From the NCBI GenBank assembly GCA_002388905.1, contig DGNJ01000090.1:1-20536 (forward strand): 20,536 nt of DNA, written 5' to 3'. Shown in pieces: positions 1-6,886 of the stretch (position 1 is its first letter; each line of letters starts with the position of its first letter). The stretch comes from Cellvibrionales bacterium UBA4495. GTDB lineage: Bacteria; Pseudomonadota; Gammaproteobacteria; Pseudomonadales; Porticoccaceae. The notes under the pieces were generated by a model. It saw nothing but the letters and a program-made list of their open reading frames with translations. It was not told the origin of the DNA and made no database searches. Both the position numbers and the translations under genes were made by a program.

Positions 1-2
1 AT

Positions 3-71
3 TTCACGCATGGCCCACTAGCATGGATAGTGGCCCGGTGGCGCCGCCAATATTTTCCGGGAAACGGGTAA
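3..71 (+). CDS. Possible C-terminal tail of an upstream gene (partial)
   Basis: The frame starting at base 3 is open from the window edge and encodes about 22 residues ending in WRRQYFPGNG before a TAA at 69-71. That stop lies inside the Shine-Dalgarno sequence (taaggag) of the next gene, nine bases before its ATG, a layout typical of adjacent genes in an operon. Nothing in the short tail identifies a family. A competing frame (1-21) also closes quickly, so the assignment rests on the stop/SD overlap only. Confidence 0.35.
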   Translation, partial: FTHGPLAWIVARWRRQYFPGNG

Positions 72-80
72 GGAGAAACA

Positions 81-1046
81 ATGAAAACAGTCGTCTTCGG
101 CGCTTCAGGTTATCTGGGCAGCCATACCGCCGAGCAGCTGACACTGGCGGGGCACGATGTCCTTTGCGTTCTCAGGGAGACCAGCGACAGTGGCTTTCTC
201 GAGACATTGCCGGTGGAAATTGCCAGGAAAGACTTTAACGATATCGATGCTCTGGCGGAAGTGATCGATGCCGGATGCACGGTCTACAATTGCGTGGCGG
301 AAACCCGGATGCACCTTTCCGACGATCAGCGTCGGCGGGTGGAAATTGACCTGACCGCCAGGATTTTCAGGGCCGCACAAAAGGCGAAGGCAAAACGCTT
401 TGTCCAGCTCAGTACCGTGATGGCCTACGGGTTCGACCGACCCCCCGAGCCCATCGACGAGAGTTTCCCGCCCAGGCCCAAATACAGCTACAGTCGCATT
501 GCCTGTGAGCGGGAGCAGCTTCTGATGGAGCTGGTGGATGGCAGCGATATGGAACTGATCATATTGCGCCCGTCGAATACGCTCGGGAAACGGGATAGCT
601 CGGCGCTGCCGGCGATGCTGCAGGCCCACGAGAAGGGCAATTTCGCGGTCATCGACGGCGGTGAGTGGCGCTATTCCTGCATGGATGCCCGGGATGTGGG
701 ACGTGCCATGGTGCATCTGCACGGCATTGATGTCGGCGACCCGGAAATCTTCCTGGTCAAGGGTTACGATACGTCCTGGCTCGAGGTCAAGGAAGCCATG
801 GACGAAATACTCGATCGCAAGACGAAGCTCGTCAATATCCCCAAAAGAGCCGCCATGATGATTGCCTGGTTTATGGAGGTGCTTTATCCCAAGGGCAAAA
901 ATCCGCCGCTGACGCGATTCAGTGTCGAGGTGTTGAGCACCCACACGCTCTTTGACGACAGCAAAATACGCAATACGGGTTTCGAGTCCAGGTACGACCT
1001 GATGGAGACATTGAGCGATGCCCTGGACAGACCACTACCCAAATGA
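81..1046 (+). CDS. NAD(P)-dependent epimerase/dehydratase (extended SDR)
   Basis: A 321-residue protein with an N-terminal Rossmann fold: the glycine-rich loop GASGYLG is at residues 7-13 directly after the first beta strand, as in extended SDRs (sugar epimerases, 3-beta-HSD-like and dihydroflavonol reductase-like enzymes). The segment FVQLSTVMAYG (about 107-117) carries the usual Ser/Thr strand. The active-site motif reads YSYSR at 135-139, so the usual YxxxK lysine appears as arginine; this may slow or alter catalysis. The C-terminal half (about 165-300) is the variable substrate domain. The start is supported by AGGAG seven bases upstream. It leads a plus-strand operon with gaps of about 26-28 bases to the next genes. 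It probably oxidises, reduces or epimerises a hydroxyl/keto group; the substrate is unknown. Confidence 0.85.
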   Translation: MKTVVFGASGYLGSHTAEQLTLAGHDVLCVLRETSDSGFLETLPVEIARKDFNDIDALAEVIDAGCTVYNCVAETRMHLSDDQRRRVEIDLTARIFRAAQKAKAKRFVQLSTVMAYGFDRPPEPIDESFPPRPKYSYSRIACEREQLLMELVDGSDMELIILRPSNTLGKRDSSALPAMLQAHEKGNFAVIDGGEWRYSCMDARDVGRAMVHLHGIDVGDPEIFLVKGYDTSWLEVKEAMDEILDRKTKLVNIPKRAAMMIAWFMEVLYPKGKNPPLTRFSVEVLSTHTLFDDSKIRNTGFESRYDLMETLSDALDRPLPK

Positions 1047-1072
1047 TCGGGTCAAGCGGGAAGTAAAGATCG

Positions 1073-1516
1073 ATGGAATATCTGCACACCATGGTCCGGG
1101 TCTCGGACCTGGAAAAATCCCTGGATTTCTACTGCAACAAGCTGGGTCTGGTGGAAACCCGCCGTCACGAGGTGGAAGAGGGCCGTTTTACCCTGGTGTT
1201 CCTGGCCGCGCCGGGAGACGGCGATCGTGCCCGCGCCGAGCACCGCCCGGAAATCGAACTCACCTACAACTGGGATCCGGAACCGCCCTATGGCGAGGCG
1301 CGCAATTTCGGCCATATCGCCTACCGGGTCGACAATATCTATGATATCTGCCAGCGCCTGATGGATGCGGGCGTCACCATCAATCGTCCGCCCCGGTGCG
1401 GCAGGATGGCTTTTGTTCGTTCCCCGGACAATATTTCCATCGAATTACTGCAACGGGGCGAGCCGCTGCCACCGGCCGAGCCCTGGCAATCCATGCCCAA
1501 TACCGGGCACTGGTAG
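1073..1516 (+). CDS. Glyoxalase I-like VOC metalloenzyme
   Basis: A 147-residue vicinal-oxygen-chelate protein closely resembling lactoylglutathione lyase (GloA) from memory: the N-terminus [17 protein letters not shown], the central IELTYNW and the GHIAYRVDN segment all match that family. The four GloA metal ligands can be placed at H5, E62, H81 and E124, so it should bind Ni/Zn and is not restricted to a 2-His-1-Glu dioxygenase site. The loop before the last strand is shorter than in E. coli GloA, and a proline-rich tail replaces the normal end. Encoded 26 bases after the epimerase in the same operon. It either detoxifies a 2-oxoaldehyde with glutathione or is a pathway-specific lyase/isomerase derived from GloA; the catabolic context makes the second possible. 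Confidence 0.85.
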   Translation: MEYLHTMVRVSDLEKSLDFYCNKLGLVETRRHEVEEGRFTLVFLAAPGDGDRARAEHRPEIELTYNWDPEPPYGEARNFGHIAYRVDNIYDICQRLMDAGVTINRPPRCGRMAFVRSPDNISIELLQRGEPLPPAEPWQSMPNTGHW

Positions 1517-1544
1517 GCCTTTCCGGGAGAGTTAGCGACGACCC

Positions 1545-2309
1545 ATGGACTCGCAAGCCAATAGCCTGAGAGGTACGGTTTCGCCGGAGGAGTGGGAATT
1601 ACGCCTTGACCTGGCTTGCGCCTACCGGCTTGCCGCCTATTACGAATGGGACGATTTCGTCTTTACCCATATTTCTGCCCGGCTTCCGGGTACGGAGGGA
1701 CACTTTCTCCTCAACCCTCTCGACCATTTGTTCGAGGAAATCACGGCCTCTTCCCTGGTCGCTATCGATGGTTGGGGTAACAAGGTGCGGGGTGGAGCCG
1801 AGCCCATCAATAGGGCCGGCTTTGCCATTCACTCCGCCATACACCGCAGCCGGGAAGATGCTCACTGCGTCGTTCATTTGCATACCCCCGAGGGACAGGC
1901 GGTATCCGCCATGAAGGAGGGTTTGCTGCCCCTGACCCAAAATGCCATGCTCATCCGCGACGATATCGCTTACCACGATTACGGCGGACCGGTCCTGGCA
2001 GGAGATGAAGCCGGGCGCCTGCTGACGGCCCTTGGCGACAAACATTATATGCTCTTGCGCAACCACGGCATTCTTACCCTGGGCAGCACCGTTGGAATGG
2101 CCCTGATGCGAGCCTTCCTGCTGTTGCGGGCCTGCCATACCCAGGTGATGGCCCTGGCGGCCGGCCGGAAGGGTGTCATCCTTCCGGAAGACAAAGTGAT
2201 TTCCGATACGGCCGCCACGGCCAACGGAATGTACGATTTTTTGCGCGACAGTGCCTGGCCTATACTTCGCCGCAAGATGGACAGGCTGGACCCGGGTTAT
2301 CGGAACTGA
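1545..2309 (+). CDS. Class II aldolase/adducin family protein
   Basis: A 254-residue protein of the class II aldolase/adducin fold, a usual length. The zinc ligands are visible as H111 and H113 in VVHLHTPEG and H174 in LLRNHGILTLG. In L-fuculose-phosphate aldolase a catalytic Glu lies four residues before a conserved His in SSEWRFH; here the aligned stretch is NRAGFAIH (89-96) and that position is G92, so the classical retro-aldol acid/base is missing. The same pattern occurs in many adducin-like paralogues of unclear chemistry. The TGA of this gene lies 26 bases before the GTG of the next, supporting co-transcription. Likely a carbon-carbon lyase, decarboxylase or isomerase on a hydroxy-keto substrate; the reaction cannot be fixed. 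Confidence 0.8.
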   Translation: MDSQANSLRGTVSPEEWELRLDLACAYRLAAYYEWDDFVFTHISARLPGTEGHFLLNPLDHLFEEITASSLVAIDGWGNKVRGGAEPINRAGFAIHSAIHRSREDAHCVVHLHTPEGQAVSAMKEGLLPLTQNAMLIRDDIAYHDYGGPVLAGDEAGRLLTALGDKHYMLLRNHGILTLGSTVGMALMRAFLLLRACHTQVMALAAGRKGVILPEDKVISDTAATANGMYDFLRDSAWPILRRKMDRLDPGYRN

Positions 2310-2334
2310 AGAGTCTGGAGGGAGACACAAGGTA

Positions 2335-2787
2335 GTGGAAAGCGAACAGGCCATTAAAAAACTACTGTTCCTCTACGCGGAACTGATCGATAGCGGCGAT
2401 CTTGAAGGGGCTGCGGCGCTGTTTCGTCACGCAAAGCTTAGAGTGCTCGGCCAGGAAGAATTAATCAATTCCGAAGAGTTACTGGCTCTCTGGCGGAGGG
2501 TGGTACGCCTCTATCCCTGCGGTACACCCAGAACGCGGCACGTTGTCACCAATGTGATTCTCGATATGGATGACCGAGTTGGCCGCGCCCAGGTGCGCTC
2601 ATACTATACGGTTTATCAGGCAACCGAGAATTTCCCCCTGCAGTTGATCGCCGCGGGGCGTTACCGGGATGAATTTGAGCACATCGACGGGGACTGGCGA
2701 TTCTGCTTTCGGGACTATTCCCTGCTTGATATGGTGGGGGACCTGTCGGCTCATCTTGTCGATATGCCCGACACCCGGCCGGGGTGA
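2335..2787 (+). CDS. SnoaL-like (NTF2 fold) protein
   Basis: A 150-residue protein of the SnoaL/NTF2-like cone fold: an N-terminal helix pair (EQAIKKLLFLYAELIDSGDL), then the typical RHVVTNVIL strand, a strand with Arg-Tyr-Tyr (VRSYYTVYQA) and the end strand GDWRFCFRDYSLL. Such domains are small isomerases, dehydratases or cyclases and often accompany catabolic dehydrogenases. The GTG start at 2335 is preferred because GGAGGGAG lies ten bases upstream; an in-frame ATG at 2251 would force a 59-base overlap into the aldolase and adds a non-family N-terminus. Last gene of the plus-strand operon. Catalytic residues cannot be assigned with confidence. Confidence 0.75.
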   Translation: MESEQAIKKLLFLYAELIDSGDLEGAAALFRHAKLRVLGQEELINSEELLALWRRVVRLYPCGTPRTRHVVTNVILDMDDRVGRAQVRSYYTVYQATENFPLQLIAAGRYRDEFEHIDGDWRFCFRDYSLLDMVGDLSAHLVDMPDTRPG

Positions 2788-2826
2788 GTAATTCCAGCTC
2801 GTCAGGAATCTGTTATCCGCCTTGTT

Positions 2827-2866
2827 CCCCGGTTTGTGCGCAGGGCGCTACGGCACTCAACCGGGG
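2827..2866. terminator. Weak bidirectional stem between convergent genes
   Basis: CCCCGGT (2827-2833) pairs with ACCGGGG (2860-2866), with a nested GTGC/GCAC pair inside. It lies between the convergent SnoaL-like gene and the oxidoreductase and overlaps the stop of the latter. No T-tract follows on either strand, so it is not a classical intrinsic terminator. Confidence 0.3.
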
Positions 2867-3867
2867 TCATCGTCCAGTTCGATGAGGTATTTACCCATGC
2901 CTTTTCCAGCCAGCATGTCGAGATAGGCGCGGGGCGCATTTTCCAGGCCCTTGGTGAGTGTCTCTCGCAGGGCGAGATCGCCGGACTTCAGGGCGGCACG
3001 CAACTCGCCGTGGGCGGTGTCCGTTTCTTTCTGATAGTCGAAGACGCGGAACCCCTGGATACTCAGCCCGCTGGTCAGCAACTTGCGAAAATTTTTCAAA
3101 CAGATCGTCTCGTCATCAAGATAATGGGCGATCAATCCGCAGAGCGCGATACGACCCCGTTCCCGCATAAGACTCAAGACGGGATCGAGGATCGGGGCCC
3201 CGACATTTTCGTAGTGGGCGTCGATACCCGGGCCGACGGCTTTCTTCAACTCGCTCCAAAATTCCGGGTTCCGGTAGTCGATACAGGCGTCGAAACCCAG
3301 TTCACTCACAACGCTGGCACACTTTGCCGGACCACCGGCAATACCCACGACCCGGGCCCCAAGCCGTTTCGCCAGCTGGCCCGCGATACCGCCGACGATG
3401 CCCGCCGCGGAAGAAATGGTAAGGGTTTCGCCGGCGGAAACCCGGAGGACGCGATTGATGCCCACCCAGGCCGTCAGACCGGATGAGCCCATCACCCCCA
3501 GGAAGGCCGGGGCGGGCACCCCCTCTTCCACGTCGATCCTGCGCAGGTTCGACCCGTGGCACAGTTCGTGGCTTTGCCAGTGGCCGGGGCCCGCTACCCA
3601 GTCGCCACGGCTAAAAGCGGGATCGCGGCTTTCGAGCACCCTGCCCACCATTCGGCCGACGATGATGCCCTGTTCCCAGGCCGGGTCCGGTCCCTGCCAG
3701 CTGCGCATCATGGGGGCGAGGTAGGGGTCCAGGGATATATAGCGGACGCGGACCAGAACTTCGGCGTCAGACGGGGTTTTTAAACGAATTTTTTCAACGC
3801 CAAAGTCAGCTTCCGTCAGCTTTTCATCCGGTTTGCGTATCAGGCGCACGCGTGTGGCATCGGGCAC
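2857..3867 (-). CDS. NADP-dependent medium-chain oxidoreductase (CurA/PTGR type)
   Basis: A 336-residue zinc-independent MDR of the prostaglandin reductase/CurA group, which reduces carbon-carbon double bonds of enones with NADPH. Landmarks are RLIRKPDEKLTEADF at the start, VRVRYISLDPYLAPMM (about 40-56), the cofactor stretch SSAAGIVGGIAGQLAKRLGA (about 152-171), then VVGIAGGPAKC, LGFDACIDYRN and the ENVG motif. The glycines are GIVGGIAG where the family usually has GAVGSVVG, a conservative change. Length and motif order are those of the complete family. It lies downstream of a VOC gene on the minus strand with a 64-base gap and is probably the last gene of that transcript. Likely role: saturating an alpha,beta-unsaturated ketone intermediate. 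Confidence 0.9.
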   Translation of the reverse strand: MPDATRVRLIRKPDEKLTEADFGVEKIRLKTPSDAEVLVRVRYISLDPYLAPMMRSWQGPDPAWEQGIIVGRMVGRVLESRDPAFSRGDWVAGPGHWQSHELCHGSNLRRIDVEEGVPAPAFLGVMGSSGLTAWVGINRVLRVSAGETLTISSAAGIVGGIAGQLAKRLGARVVGIAGGPAKCASVVSELGFDACIDYRNPEFWSELKKAVGPGIDAHYENVGAPILDPVLSLMRERGRIALCGLIAHYLDDETICLKNFRKLLTSGLSIQGFRVFDYQKETDTAHGELRAALKSGDLALRETLTKGLENAPRAYLDMLAGKGMGKYLIELDDDPG

Positions 3868-3931
3868 GTTTCTCTCCTCTCGTCAGGGTTGGTTTTGAGC
3901 TGGGGCCGGCGGCTGGGCAACCGCCGTTGCG

Positions 3932-4348
3932 TCACCCGCCATCACTGTTCCAGGGAAAACCCAGTTCCACCATAATGCCGTTGGGATCGCGCACAAAAAT
4001 CAGCAGTGTCCGGATAACGTCCGCATCCAGTTCCTCGTACTCCAAAGCCTGCGCTTCGAGTCGTTGTTTCAGTGTCTCCGGCCGGCCCGAAACGCGCAGG
4101 GAAAAGTGATCAATCATGCCCCTCTGGGCAGCGCCGCGCACGGGGCTAACGCTCTCCGCACGCTGTTCGGCGCCAATCAGGTGGACGATGGCGCGACCAT
4201 CGTCGTCGCAAAAATAGGCGCCTTTTGAATAGTCTGTCATTGTCGGTGGCGGTTTCGCGGTCATGCCCAGAAGGGTTCCGTAAAAATGCAGCGACTCGGA
4301 AAGCCGGTCGGTGCGGATATTGATATGATCGAGGTGTTGGACTTTCAT
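3932..4348 (-). CDS. VOC family protein with 2-His-1-Glu site (dioxygenase-like)
   Basis: A 138-residue single VOC module. The metal triad can be placed at H8 (LDHINIRTDRL), H81 (IDHFSLRV) and E128 (IMVELGF), with the RDPNG turn before the last strand. This is the pattern of type I extradiol dioxygenases and of fosfomycin-resistance-like or isomerase VOC proteins; the single short module argues against a classical two-domain catechol dioxygenase. The ATG lacks a strong Shine-Dalgarno sequence. It stands between an SDR and an MDR on the minus strand, which suggests a catabolic role. Chemistry could be ring cleavage, isomerisation or lyase activity. Confidence 0.8.
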   Translation of the reverse strand: MKVQHLDHINIRTDRLSESLHFYGTLLGMTAKPPPTMTDYSKGAYFCDDDGRAIVHLIGAEQRAESVSPVRGAAQRGMIDHFSLRVSGRPETLKQRLEAQALEYEELDADVIRTLLIFVRDPNGIMVELGFPWNSDGG

Positions 4349-4639
4349 GGACAGGTGCTGCTATCGGTGGTGGAGGATCGAACGGGCTTTCCGTCTGCGT
4401 TGCCGTAAAACCCTGTACGTATTGTGAAAGGGCGTATGCTCGTGCTGCCGCTTCATTCGACCTCGGGCCGGATGTCGAAGCTTTGGAAAGAAAAACGAAA
4501 CATTCCCGGATTTTCTATGCATCCAGACCGAAGTCCCGTTTCAGTTTGTATCGGATTCTGCTATGTCTGCCGCGCAGGTGCCGCTCCAGGGATTGTACCA
4601 ACTGTCTCGCGGTTGAATCGCTCCATCGGGAAATCCCTC
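4349..4639 (-). other. Gene-free gap with short ORF signals
   Basis: This 290-base gap inside the minus-strand gene set has no full-length gene. Right after the SDR stop there is AGGAGGG followed eight bases later by an ATG at 4626, giving a 21-codon ORF to 4561 (MERFNRETVG...). In another frame, 4619-4515 reads a basic helix-like tail (LVQSLERHLRGRHSRIRYKL, ending FGLDA). A strong ribosome site leading into a short frame with a protein-like stretch in the next frame suggests either a small gene or a frameshifted remnant; chance is also possible. Confidence 0.25.
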
Positions 4640-5413
4640 CTAGCCGGAAATGGAGTAGCCGCCGCAGACGTTGATGGTTTGTCCGGTGATATAACTGGCC
4701 GCGCTGCTGGTGAGAAACAATACGGCATCGGCGATTTCCCCGGGTTCGCCAAATCGCTTCATGGGCGTGTTTTCCAGAAAAGGTGCGCCATACTCCGGGT
4801 TTTCCGTGACCGCGGCAGTCTGTCTGGTCCTGGTCATGCCGGCGGCCACGGCATTGGCGCGTATGTTACGGCTCGACCAGGCAACGGCCAGTGTTTTCAT
4901 CAGTTGCACCAGCCCCGCCTTGGCGGCGCCATAGCCGGGCACCACCTCGATGCCAAAGTAGGAGGCCATGGAGGCAATACCTATCACCGAGGCGCCACCG
5001 GGTAGATGACTTGCCGAGAGCTTGTCGAGACAGAGGTGGCTGAATCGGTACACCGAAGTCAGGTGCATGCGTATCGCCAGTTCGAAGTTGTCGGGCTCGT
5101 ATTCGTCCAGGCCCAGGCTCGCGAGACCGACACCGCCGCTATGCACGAGGATATCGAGCCGGTCCGTTTTTTCTGCGACTCTCGACAGTTGCTCCGGATC
5201 GGTGACGTCCAGCTGTTTATAGCGAAAATCCGACAAATCGGCGTCGTACTCGCCGGGACCGCCGCGGGTGCCGGTGATTGTAACTGCCGCGCCGGCATCC
5301 CGATAGGCGGCCGCCGTTGCCGCGCCTATGCCACTGGTGCCCCCGGTCACCAGGACGGATGCACCGCTGTAGTCGAACGTTACCGAACCCGGACCTGTTT
5401 GCGATCTGCTCAT
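4640..5413 (-). CDS. Short-chain dehydrogenase/reductase
   Basis: A 257-residue classical SDR. The cofactor loop TGGTSGIG is at 23-30, catalytic S148, Y161 and K165 are present (GYGAAKAG), and the C-terminus has the normal ITGQTINVCGGYS ending. Two positions deviate: the NNAG motif is replaced by HSGG (91-94), and the residue aligned with the tetrad asparagine is His (MHLTSVY, H117). Activity is likely but perhaps tuned to an unusual substrate. The start is supported by GAGG seven bases before the ATG. It follows the DUF1214 gene after a 231-base gap and probably oxidises or reduces a pathway alcohol/ketone with NAD(P). Confidence 0.9.
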   Translation of the reverse strand: MSRSQTGPGSVTFDYSGASVLVTGGTSGIGAATAAAYRDAGAAVTITGTRGGPGEYDADLSDFRYKQLDVTDPEQLSRVAEKTDRLDILVHSGGVGLASLGLDEYEPDNFELAIRMHLTSVYRFSHLCLDKLSASHLPGGASVIGIASMASYFGIEVVPGYGAAKAGLVQLMKTLAVAWSSRNIRANAVAAGMTRTRQTAAVTENPEYGAPFLENTPMKRFGEPGEIADAVLFLTSSAASYITGQTINVCGGYSISG

Positions 5414-5644
5414 TGCATTACCTCGTCTTGAAGTGCCCTTGTTAACAGGTCCTTAAAAACCAGGAAAAGTACCACCTTTCCTGCGTTGGCCACCTGGCCG
5501 AAAACACCATCCCCCGATGCTCCGGGAGCCGGGGCTGAACCTGCTGCCCCGATGACCTGACTGACGATATCGGACCTCCCGATAAGAGTCTGAAAGTTCA
5601 GGCTGCCGTGTACGTTTTTAGGCCCTGCCTCAGTGACAACGCTG
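5414..5644 (-). other. 231-base gap inside the minus-strand gene set
   Basis: This stretch separates the DUF1214 and SDR genes. One minus-strand frame stays open across it (82 codons from a TTG at 5658) and its TGA overlaps the SDR ATG as ATGA, but it has no ATG, no ribosome site and low-complexity content, so it is not called as a gene. GTGACA/TGTCAC arms at 5633-5648 form a short stem over the DUF1214 stop codon. No promoter stands out. It may be a long untranslated spacer. Confidence 0.4.
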
Positions 5645-6844
5645 TCACAGGTAGCCAAAACGTTTATAGATGCCCCGACGACGCCCCTGAATCTGCATCA
5701 TCCTCTGGTCCGGTGAAATGGTTTTGATGGTTTCGGGAAGGCAGTCAAAAAGTTTGTTCCGCTTTACGAGAATGCAGGAGGGTTCCGGGGACCCGTCCGT
5801 GCCCATCCAGCGAAAGCTCGTCATGCCCTGGGTCAGGCCGGCGGTGTCCAGCCAGTTGGGCACGCCCGGGTCGTCGTGGGCCGCGACGGCGATCAATTCG
5901 CCATCGTCTTCCAGCTGCGCATAGTACAAATTCGTGCCGGTCAGCCGATACCGGTAGTCGTGGGTTTCCCACCAGGGGTTGTTGAATTCCAGGTTCCAGA
6001 ATTCCGCCACTGGCGGGGGAGTGACCCTGATAACCAGGGCTGAATCCTCCGGGATAGACCAAAAGCCGCTGTAAGGCCTGCCTCCAGGGGTGGCGTTGAT
6101 GTCACCGCCGACGGTATCCAGAAAATCCAGGAATCGATTGGGCTGCTTCCTGAACAGGTCCATCAGGTCTTCCCAGAAAATCACTTCATTGCTGATCAGG
6201 TTTGCGGCTTCGCGAATGTGTTCGTGCATTTTTTCGGCGCTGACAGACGGCGGTGGGACGGGCCGACCCAGCCTGTCCATCATCAACTCCATTGGTTTTT
6301 CGTTTTCCCAATCCCCAAAAAACTGGCGGACGATAAGTCGATCCGCATTTGGCTTTAAGTCGAGCCAGTTTTCAGAGCGACGGTCCCCGCCAATGATGAT
6401 TTCGAAGTCTCCATTGTTGTCGGTAACAAGCTCCTTGCCCAGCAGCGAAGCAGTAATGCCCCCGGCAAAGTTGGGCGTTTTGTCCTGAACGACAAAAGAG
6501 ATACTTCTGACGGTGCCCCGGTTACCGTAAAGCCTGTATACCTCTCCCGCATCAACCGGCGAGGTGAGATAAAGGGCATCCATATTGTCACCCCCGAACT
6601 TCCTGTGGGGATGCATGATGTGGGTCAATTCCGGGTGCAGGGGGTCTGCCTCGTGCAATCTCACCGCAAGAGCCAGAGAGATTTTGTCGAGAATATGGCG
6701 AACGCCTAGCGTTCGTTCTACGGGTGTGCGGGCCGAGGTGCGGTCAAGCGCGGTTTTCACCGAATCCCGTATGACGCCGAGAAAACTATCCAGAACTGCG
6801 AGCGCCTCAGCATCGTTTTTCTGGGATTCGGAGGACTTATTCAT
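5645..6844 (-). CDS. DUF1214 domain-containing protein
   Basis: A 399-residue protein recognised by the C-terminal DUF1214 pattern: GFWSIPEDSALVIRVTPP, then FWNLEFNNPWWETHDYRYR, then the ending in which NWLDTAGLTQGMTSFRWMG precedes a hydrophobic strand. This domain is often found with DUF1254 in proteins of unknown reaction. There is no signal peptide or membrane segment, so it should be cytoplasmic. The N-terminal 100 residues are helical and charged. GAGG lies nine bases before the ATG. It directly follows the sulfotransferase (42-base gap), a pairing I associate with catabolic islands for cyclic compounds in marine and soil proteobacteria, though I know of no proven biochemical link. No catalytic residues can be named. 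Confidence 0.8.
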   Translation of the reverse strand: MNKSSESQKNDAEALAVLDSFLGVIRDSVKTALDRTSARTPVERTLGVRHILDKISLALAVRLHEADPLHPELTHIMHPHRKFGGDNMDALYLTSPVDAGEVYRLYGNRGTVRSISFVVQDKTPNFAGGITASLLGKELVTDNNGDFEIIIGGDRRSENWLDLKPNADRLIVRQFFGDWENEKPMELMMDRLGRPVPPPSVSAEKMHEHIREAANLISNEVIFWEDLMDLFRKQPNRFLDFLDTVGGDINATPGGRPYSGFWSIPEDSALVIRVTPPPVAEFWNLEFNNPWWETHDYRYRLTGTNLYYAQLEDDGELIAVAAHDDPGVPNWLDTAGLTQGMTSFRWMGTDGSPEPSCILVKRNKLFDCLPETIKTISPDQRMMQIQGRRRGIYKRFGYL

Positions 6845-6886
6845 AGGTAACCTCGTGTGGAGTATTTATAAATTCCTGGACGATGA

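Noticed and set aside
5633..5648. GTGACAACGCTGTCAC as an operator copy
   Set aside because: Inner arms are similar but the spacing is four bases, outer arms do not match, and it lies over a stop codon, not at a promoter.
5410..5658. 82-codon minus-strand frame between the DUF1214 and SDR genes, with an ATGA overlap to the SDR start
   Set aside because: It begins only at TTG inside the end of the DUF1214 gene, has no ribosome site or ATG, and is of low-complexity composition.
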